From assembly GCA_041596515.1 (NCBI GenBank), contig JBFHIJ010000070.1:1-12017 (forward strand): a stretch of 12,017 bases of DNA, read 5' to 3'. Origin of the DNA: JBFHIJ01 sp041596515. Its GTDB lineage: Bacteria; Bacteroidota; Ignavibacteria; Kapaibacteriales; UBA2268. Shown here one piece after another: positions 7,268 through 12,017 of this stretch (position 1 is the stretch's first letter; each line of letters opens with the position of its first letter). Under the pieces are notes generated by a model, which was given only the letters and a program-made list of their open reading frames with translations, was not told the origin of the DNA and searched no databases. A program made the translations under genes and the position numbers.

Positions 7268-7720
7268 TTATTGAACACTTTCCAGACCGTCTAAGATATT
7301 ATTTTCCATTTTATCGATTATTTCAATTAGCTTTTTTTGTTCTTCGATACTAACGCCTTTTAAAGCTATATCCATAGATTCCTGCCAACACTGCTGAACT
7401 ATATCTTTAATTCCGTCAGCTTTAGGAAGAACGTGCACGGATAACTTCCTCGAATCAGTGCTGCATTTTATTTTCTCAACGTAACCTGCCTGTTCAAGTT
7501 TATTGACTATGCGGGTAACATTTGCAAAATCTTTATTAGTTTTGTCCGCAAGCTCACCGATAGAAAGCCCGTCTGTCTGCCACAGATAATATAGTATAAC
7601 CCATTGATCCGGCGTTATTTCGACCTTATTTTTAGCAATGATTCTAAAAATTTGCCTTTTTAATAAGGCACCCAACATCGCCACTCTGTGATTAGCGGAT
7701 TCTTCAAGATTAATCTTCAT
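7268..7720 (-). CDS. MarR-family transcriptional regulator (copy 2)
   Basis: 150 residues, aligned to copy 1 (4120-4572) with no gap; about 88 residues are identical by hand count. The N-terminal block ALLKRQIFRIIAKN and the probable recognition-helix core KDFANVTRI (63-71) are identical to copy 1, whereas the wing-side segment (about 82-95) and the helix before the recognition helix (about 57-62) differ. It keeps C111 in QQCW and has an extra cysteine, C86. The ATG overlaps the upstream DUF169 gene by 11 bases, exactly as in cassette 1. A terminator follows 14 bases after the stop codon. Expected to act as a dimeric repressor of its own operon at the palindromes near 8457-8495 and, because the recognition core is identical, possibly at the cassette 1 operator too. 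The ligand is unknown. Confidence 0.93.
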   Translation of the reverse strand: MKINLEESANHRVAMLGALLKRQIFRIIAKNKVEITPDQWVILYYLWQTDGLSIGELADKTNKDFANVTRIVNKLEQAGYVEKIKCSTDSRKLSVHVLPKADGIKDIVQQCWQESMDIALKGVSIEEQKKLIEIIDKMENNILDGLESVQ

Positions 7721-8426
7721 TTGCTACTATTCTCTTTTGTACATTTTTCCAGCCGTGAGTACCCTGCAGGCAAGACTCGCTGAAAGTATGATACATTTCT
7801 TTAAATCTGGACATCGGTATAGAAAGACTAATTACATCAGATTGTATATGCACTCTGACAGAAGGATCAAACATACCTAAGTAAGTTCTGTAACCGTTTC
7901 TTCTGTTTTCAGTGATTGTCTGAGCAACTGTAGCACTGCATCCTGAAGCAAAAGGCACACACACAGCATCATCTCTGTTATGATCAAAATGTACCCAAGA
8001 CACCAGACCCGACATAACATCAGGATTAGCAAAGAAGACCAGACCTTCCACAGATTCAAAGTTTTCAATTTGAGTAATAGATGCAAAATTAAGGTATTTG
8101 CCTGACATATCAATAAGCCCTAAACTTTTGATAAAATCCACCATCTGCTCAGGAGTGTCTTTATATCTTTCTTTAAGAGATACATACGGAGGAATAAAAT
8201 CCGGCATATCAGTAAATCCACAATATAATTTGCCGCCGGGACAAGAAATAGATTCAGCATCAAAGCTGATAACTCCGCCTTCGCGTGCAATCTTAAGGTC
8301 TTGAATAAAGCAGCCTTTTGCTTTTGAAATATCGCCTACAGGTTCTTCCGAGTACCACACTGCAACAGGTAACTCATAATTGCTAAAGGCTTCTTTATAC
8401 ATTTCGATAAATTTTGTGATGTTCAT
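7710..8426 (-). CDS. DUF169-family protein (copy 2)
   Basis: 238 residues, the same length as copy 1 (4562-5278), aligned without a gap and about 148 of 238 identical by hand count. It has the same blocks: GCF (38-40), CPGG (62-65), FFANPDVM (131-138), FASGC (159-163), FDPSVR (186-191), MYHTF (211-215), and the shared cysteines C39, C62, C163 and C219. It adds C69 and C156, which are T and S in copy 1. There is no signal peptide or membrane helix. The ATG at 8426 is preceded by GAGAG about 5 bases upstream. The most divergent stretches are residues about 21-35, 99-110 and 192-200, which may form ligand-specific surfaces; this is inference. It is the first gene of the operon with marR copy 2 and lies behind a promoter covered by two palindromes. 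Confidence 0.92.
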   Translation of the reverse strand: MNITKFIEMYKEAFSNYELPVAVWYSEEPVGDISKAKGCFIQDLKIAREGGVISFDAESISCPGGKLYCGFTDMPDFIPPYVSLKERYKDTPEQMVDFIKSLGLIDMSGKYLNFASITQIENFESVEGLVFFANPDVMSGLVSWVHFDHNRDDAVCVPFASGCSATVAQTITENRRNGYRTYLGMFDPSVRVHIQSDVISLSIPMSRFKEMYHTFSESCLQGTHGWKNVQKRIVANED

Positions 8427-8456
8427 ATTGCTCTCTAAGGTATATTTAAGAAACGC

Positions 8457-8468
8457 TTGTCATGACAA
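8457..8468. promoter_or_regulatory. Perfect 12-base palindrome, probable MarR operator O1 of cassette 2
   Basis: TTGTCATGACAA, identical to the site at 5309-5320 and also 31 bases from its DUF169 start. It overlaps the -7 box (minus strand, 8466-8473). Confidence 0.85.
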
Positions 8469-8495
8469 ATATAATAATATTATTTGTTATGACAA
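8466..8495 (-). promoter_or_regulatory. Bacteroidota-type promoter of DUF169-marR cassette 2
   Basis: On the minus strand, TTG (complement of 8493-8495), 19 bases, then TATATTTG (complement of 8466-8473). The -33 element lies inside operator O2 and the -7 element runs into operator O1, so both recognition boxes would be hidden by bound regulator. Confidence 0.75.
8484..8495. promoter_or_regulatory. Near-perfect palindrome, probable second MarR operator O2 of cassette 2
   Basis: TTGTTATGACAA differs at one base from TTGTCATGACAA. Its centre is 27 bases from O1. O1 and O2 together form a larger dyad across 8456-8496 (17 of 20 arm positions pair). No matching second site is seen at cassette 1. 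Confidence 0.7.
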
Positions 8496-8635
8496 GTAAA
8501 ATTTTATAAAAAAAATATTCTTGGATTAGAGTTGAAGAGTTGGAGAGAATAAAATTTGTTGTATATTGAAGAATAATATTATTAATAGTTTTTTTTTATA
8601 ATTAATCATTTAGATAATACATAAGTTAGGAATCG

Positions 8636-9823
8636 ATGGATTACTTCATGTATATACTGTTTGGAATTTTAATATTATTTTGGCTATTTCGACAAAGAGT
8701 TTGTAAAGTTGCAGGTATAAAATATTCAATTGATACAAAGAAATTGATATTAAAAGATTTAGAATTGCAAAGACAAGATATTAAAAATATATGCAAGCTA
8801 AAAAATTTAGAGTACTTACAAATTAAAAATTGTAATGTGAAAAGCATTCCTGAGAGTTTATTTGATTTAAAGGATCTCAATTATTTAGATTTAAGTAATA
8901 ATAAGATTGAATATATATCAAGTCATATAAGCAAACTTGAAAAATTAAAAGTTCTTAGACTAAATAATAATAGATTGACAAAAATTGAGTTTCAATATTC
9001 CCATAATCTTGTAGAACTTAATATTAGAAATAATGCCATTGTTTCATTAGGAAATATCATTTGTTTTAGTTTCCTGTCTTCATTAAGAAAGCTAGATGTT
9101 TCACATAATGAGCTTCGGGAATTGCCTAGAAGCATAGGCGATTTATCGAGTATTGAATATATAAATGTTAGCTATAATAAAATATCACAATTCCCAACTA
9201 ATTTAAACAACCTAACTAAATTAAAATATATATATGCACAAAACAATCAATTAGAAAAGTTATCAAAAAGAATTTTGGATAATATCCATATCGAAAGGTT
9301 GTTTCTTCAACACAATCAGCTTAGAACTATGCCCAATAATATTACTGATTTAGATAATCTTACTCATTTATATTTACATCATAATCAATTGGAGAATCTG
9401 CCTAAAGATATTAATATTCTAGTGAATATAAGATATTTGGTTTTGCAATATAACAATATCAAAGCTTTACCAATGTTTTTTTCAGAATTGAATTTGCAGA
9501 ATTTGTATTTGAATAATAATAATTTAGAATGCTTCCCAGAATTCATTTCAGATATGAAGAAGTTAAAGAGGATATATATTAGTGGTAATAAAATTAGTAA
9601 TATTCCTTGGGACCTCTTTGAGTTGAATGAATTAGTAGGAATCGATATTTCAAACAACTGTTTATATCAAATGTCTGATTTAGAAGCATTTACTTTTACT
9701 CTCAATGATTGTTTAAAATTGAAGAATATGAAGTGTTTCAATATTTCACATAATAGACTTACAATAAAACAGAAAAAATATATTACATCTAATGTTGAAA
9801 ATATTGATATAGTAAGAATATAA
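8636..9823 (+). CDS. Membrane-anchored leucine-rich-repeat protein
   Basis: 395 residues. Residues about 4-18 (FMYILFGILILFWLF) are one membrane segment, preceded by an acidic residue and followed by RQRVCK. By the positive-inside rule this puts the repeat domain in the cytoplasm, though a signal-anchor facing outward cannot be excluded. Residues about 50-395 hold roughly 14 leucine-rich repeats of 21-25 residues with the pattern LxxLxLxxNxLxxLPxxI, for example LNYLDLSNNKIEYI, LTHLYLHHNQLENLP and LKRIYISGNKISNIP. Such domains usually bind proteins; there is no attached kinase, GTPase or peptidase domain and no secretion tail. The ATG at 8636 has AGGA 4 bases upstream. The DNA is more AT-rich than purD next door. 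The gene diverges from cassette 2, with about 140 bases between the operator and its start. Its partner and role are unknown. Confidence 0.9.
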   Translation: MDYFMYILFGILILFWLFRQRVCKVAGIKYSIDTKKLILKDLELQRQDIKNICKLKNLEYLQIKNCNVKSIPESLFDLKDLNYLDLSNNKIEYISSHISKLEKLKVLRLNNNRLTKIEFQYSHNLVELNIRNNAIVSLGNIICFSFLSSLRKLDVSHNELRELPRSIGDLSSIEYINVSYNKISQFPTNLNNLTKLKYIYAQNNQLEKLSKRILDNIHIERLFLQHNQLRTMPNNITDLDNLTHLYLHHNQLENLPKDINILVNIRYLVLQYNNIKALPMFFSELNLQNLYLNNNNLECFPEFISDMKKLKRIYISGNKISNIPWDLFELNELVGIDISNNCLYQMSDLEAFTFTLNDCLKLKNMKCFNISHNRLTIKQKKYITSNVENIDIVRI

Positions 9824-9866
9824 AAGAAATGGAAAACGAAACCTCAATCTCTTCTCTATATCATAG

Positions 9867-10030
9867 ATAAAAAAACTTACCGCCCTTACAGGGCTCAAGA
9901 GTTGAGCTATATAGAACACCCGGGGCGTGCTGCCCCGGGGCTAAAATCTTTGAGGCTTTCAGCCTCCTTTTTGCAACCATAATATATCTGAACAAAGGAC
10001 TTAAGCCCCTTGCCCTAATAAAAAACTTAC
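9867..10030. repeat. GC-rich triple-hairpin repeat element flanked by direct repeats
   Basis: Three short perfect hairpins in a row: GCCCT/AGGGC (9882-9894, loop TAC), CCCGGGGC/GCCCCGGG (9919-9939, loop GTGCT) and GAGGCT/AGCCTC (9952-9966, loop TTC). A further imperfect dyad follows near 9995-10011 (AAGGACTTAAGCCCCTT). The element stands out by its high GC content. It is bordered by ATAAAAAAACTTAC at 9867-9880 and ATAAAAAACTTAC at 10018-10030; the right copy contains the purD stop codon. It resembles REP-type or MITE-like intergenic elements I know from Bacteroidota genomes, but no other copy is in this window, so dispersal cannot be shown. It could also end transcription of the convergent genes on both sides. 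No transposase is present. No gene is seen in it. Confidence 0.75.
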
Positions 10031-11292
10031 AATCCCTTTTTGCCAATATCATTTCTATAGAAATGATTGTTAAAGTCGATTTTTTTAACGCCGATGTAGG
10101 CTTTGTCAATTGCTTCCTGAAGGTTGCTGCCAAGACCGGTAACGCCGAGAACTCTGCCGCCGTTTGAAACAACTTTGCCGTTCGCATCTTTTGTGCCTGC
10201 TTGGTAGACAATTAAGTTATCATTGCTTGCTTCTTCTATACCATTTATTTCAAAGCCGCTTTCGCATTTGCCCGGATAGCCCTCTGAAGCCATCACAACA
10301 CAGCATGCAGATTTAGAGGCAACACTGCGGATCGTGGATTTATCTAATTTGCCTTTCGCAGCGCTATCAAGTAATCCGGCAAAATCAGCATCTAAGATTG
10401 CAAGTACAGCCTGAGTTTCAGGATCACCAAAGCGAACATTAAATTCTACAACGCGTGGGTTGCCGTCTTTAATCATCAAACCTGCATATAGGCAACCTAT
10501 ATAAGGCGAACCTTCTGACTTCATTCCTTCCAAAACAGGGGCGATTATATCTTTATGAGCTATTGCAATTACTTCATCTGTTGCAACTTTCGCAGGAGCG
10601 TAAGCACCCATGCCGCCTGTGTTTAAGCCTAGATCACCATCAAAAGCACGTTTGTGATCCTGAGAAGGAGCAAGTGTAACAAAGTCTTTGCCATCACAAA
10701 TAGCAAAAACAGAAGCTTCTTCACCTTCCATAAACTCTTCTATAACGATACGTTCCGATGCTGAACCAAACATGCCGCCAAACATCTCATCAAGCTGAGA
10801 TATGGCTTCGTCAGCGGTCTCAGGGATTAGTACGCCTTTGCCGCCTGCAAGCCCATCAGCTTTCAGCACAACAGGGAAATTAGCTTTGATAAAGTCAATA
10901 GCCTGAGTTTTTTGAGTAGCATCAAAAGTTTCATAAGCCGCAGTCGGGATTTTATACTTAGCCATAAAATCTTTAGCAAAGCCTTTGGAAGCTTCCAGCA
11001 TAGCAGCTTTCTGCATAGGGCCAAAAACGAAGATACCCTGCTTAGTTAGAGCATCAGCCATGCCGTCAGCAAGAGGCTGTTCAGGGCCAACCACTACGAG
11101 AGTAATATCATTAGCCTTGCAAAACTGAGCCACAGCATTAAAATTATTAATATCAATATCAGCTTTTTTAGCAATCGTTAAAATGCCCGGATTCCCCGGA
11201 GCAACGTAAATATCACCGGCAGACTCAGAGACTGCCAGCGCATGGGTAATAGCGTGCTCTCTGCCACCCCCACCAATAACAAGAATATTCAT
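10027..11292 (-). CDS. purD: Phosphoribosylamine-glycine ligase (GAR synthetase)
   Basis: 421 residues, the usual single-domain PurD length. It joins phosphoribosylamine and glycine with ATP to make glycinamide ribonucleotide, the second step of de novo purine synthesis, in the cytosol. Visible parts are the N-domain with GGGGREHA (7-14) and the APGNPG loop (31-36); the ATP-grasp domain from about 100 to 293, with KADGLAGGKGV (144-154), EEFMEGEEASV (185-195), QDHKRAFDGDLGLNTGGMGA (211-230) and FNVRFGDPETQ (284-294); and the C-domain with GGRVLGVTG (378-386) and the ending FYRNDIG. No key residue is missing. The ATG at 11292 follows AGGA about 9 bases upstream, and the deacetylase-like gene ends only 12 bases before it, so the two are likely co-transcribed. 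The stop codon lies in the right flank of the repeat element. Codon composition is less AT-rich than the neighbours. Confidence 0.98.
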   Translation of the reverse strand: MNILVIGGGGREHAITHALAVSESAGDIYVAPGNPGILTIAKKADIDINNFNAVAQFCKANDITLVVVGPEQPLADGMADALTKQGIFVFGPMQKAAMLEASKGFAKDFMAKYKIPTAAYETFDATQKTQAIDFIKANFPVVLKADGLAGGKGVLIPETADEAISQLDEMFGGMFGSASERIVIEEFMEGEEASVFAICDGKDFVTLAPSQDHKRAFDGDLGLNTGGMGAYAPAKVATDEVIAIAHKDIIAPVLEGMKSEGSPYIGCLYAGLMIKDGNPRVVEFNVRFGDPETQAVLAILDADFAGLLDSAAKGKLDKSTIRSVASKSACCVVMASEGYPGKCESGFEINGIEEASNDNLIVYQAGTKDANGKVVSNGGRVLGVTGLGSNLQEAIDKAYIGVKKIDFNNHFYRNDIGKKGL

Positions 11293-11304
11293 AAGGTTAG
11301 AGTC

Positions 11305-12017
11305 CTATTTATTTTTCCATTTTTTAACAGCTTCAGTAAGAGTCATAAATTTTATAGTACCAGAATATTTATCTGATATACTTTTTACTATAGATTCTAA
11401 ATTTTCAATACTGTGCATATCTTTAGTATGTCCTGAGGCAATTATCGGAAGAAAATTATATTTTTCAGATAACTTTTCTTTCTCAATTTGCCTAAGTAAA
11501 TCTTCAATTACCTTCATAAATGCACTTGCAGGAAGATAGTCATAATCCAACTGCATAGAAGTTTTGGAAAGCAAAGCATTTGCGAACCACTTCAGATTTT
11601 TTTTGCCTTTTTTATAGAATCGCCTATTTCTAGGATAGCGTTCTTCTTTGATTCGGTCACGTTCTTTAGCCCATTCGGATTCTTCTGAAGTTGGAGAAGT
11701 TCCAAATTTTAATTTGTAATAGAGACTAGGTACAAATTTTTTAAGAACTTGACTCTCAATTCCAGTGACAGCATAAATAGGAAATTCCAATAGATCTGAA
11801 GAGCCACTTTTCTTGATATCTTCTGTAGATACATTCCAAGGTTTGAAATTAGAATGAGCATTAGAAAAATCAAAAAATCCTGGATTTACGAAACCTTTTG
11901 TCACAGAACTATCCACTTGAAAATTGAGCTCATTTAGAGCTGTAATTATATTCTCAGATGGTTCTATACCATAAGCACCTGCACGAAATCCTATACATTT
12001 GTAGTCAGGATTTATTG
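11305..12017 (-). CDS. Polysaccharide deacetylase-like protein, 5'-truncated by window edge
   Basis: The frame is open from the window end to a TAG at 11305-11307, so the start lies outside; the GTG at 11916 is internal. The first visible residues include CIGFRAGAYGIEPSENII, then LNELNFQVDSSVTKGF, FDFSNAHSNFKPW and, near the end, ASGHTKDMHSIENLESIV and IKFMTLTEAVKKW. This order (FRAG-x-Y-G, D-S-S-V, then a late GHTK and TLTEA) is that of NodB-type polysaccharide deacetylase relatives, which remove acetyl groups from polymers such as peptidoglycan, chitin oligomers or surface glycans. The N-terminal catalytic motifs (the metal-binding Asp and His residues) are not in view, so activity cannot be judged. 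A basic stretch near residues 100-140 of the visible part (RYPRNRRFYKKGKKNLKW) is unusual. It is followed 12 bases later by purD, probably in one operon. Confidence 0.82.
   Translation of the reverse strand, partial: INPDYKCIGFRAGAYGIEPSENIITALNELNFQVDSSVTKGFVNPGFFDFSNAHSNFKPWNVSTEDIKKSGSSDLLEFPIYAVTGIESQVLKKFVPSLYYKLKFGTSPTSEESEWAKERDRIKEERYPRNRRFYKKGKKNLKWFANALLSKTSMQLDYDYLPASAFMKVIEDLLRQIEKEKLSEKYNFLPIIASGHTKDMHSIENLESIVKSISDKYSGTIKFMTLTEAVKKWKNK

Noticed and set aside
9867..10030. CRISPR array
   Set aside because: The hairpins are different from each other and not evenly spaced; there are no repeated units or spacers.
9861..10211. 116-residue minus-strand frame across the repeat element and the purD end
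   Set aside because: It runs through hairpins and through purD in another frame, so it is a shadow of purD plus the repeat.

Overview
The window is AT-rich bacterial DNA, most likely from the Bacteroidota/Chlorobi (FCB) group. Three things point there: a TonB-dependent outer-membrane receptor, several outer-membrane beta-barrel domains ending in aromatic residues, and three copies of a Bacteroidota-type promoter (TTG, 19-20 bases, TATATTTG, close to the known -33 / -7 TAnnTTTG pattern). No exact genus can be named from the sequence alone.

Layout. 1-1546 (+) is the 3' part of a TonB-dependent receptor. 1787-3289 (+) is a secreted M28 zinc peptidase carrying what looks like a C-terminal outer-membrane barrel. 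3467-3991 (+) is an unrecognised gene with two hairpins inside it. A two-way terminator (4017-4069) separates it from the first of two minus-strand cassettes, each a DUF169 protein followed by a MarR regulator that overlaps it by 11 bases (4120-5278 and 7268-8426). Between the cassettes lie a small secreted beta-barrel (5457-5933, +), a four-helix membrane protein overlapping a conserved 98-residue protein (5991-6834, -), and a 59-residue two-helix membrane protein (6991-7170, -). Then come a leucine-rich-repeat protein with a membrane anchor (8636-9823, +), a GC-rich triple-hairpin repeat element (9867-10030), purD (10027-11292, -), and the 3' part of a polysaccharide deacetylase-like gene (11305 to the window end, -).

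The most interesting unit is the duplicated DUF169-MarR cassette. Both copies have the same gene lengths, the same overlap, and a perfect 12-base palindrome (TTGTCATGACAA) exactly 31 bases before the DUF169 start, lying on the -7 promoter box. The core of the probable recognition helix is identical in the two MarR proteins. The simplest reading is a pair of self-repressing, probably cross-regulating MarR circuits, each controlling a DUF169 protein of unknown biochemical role. The second copy has an added operator on the -33 box, making a two-site dyad. This regulatory model is inference; the repeats, overlaps and promoter matches are directly visible.
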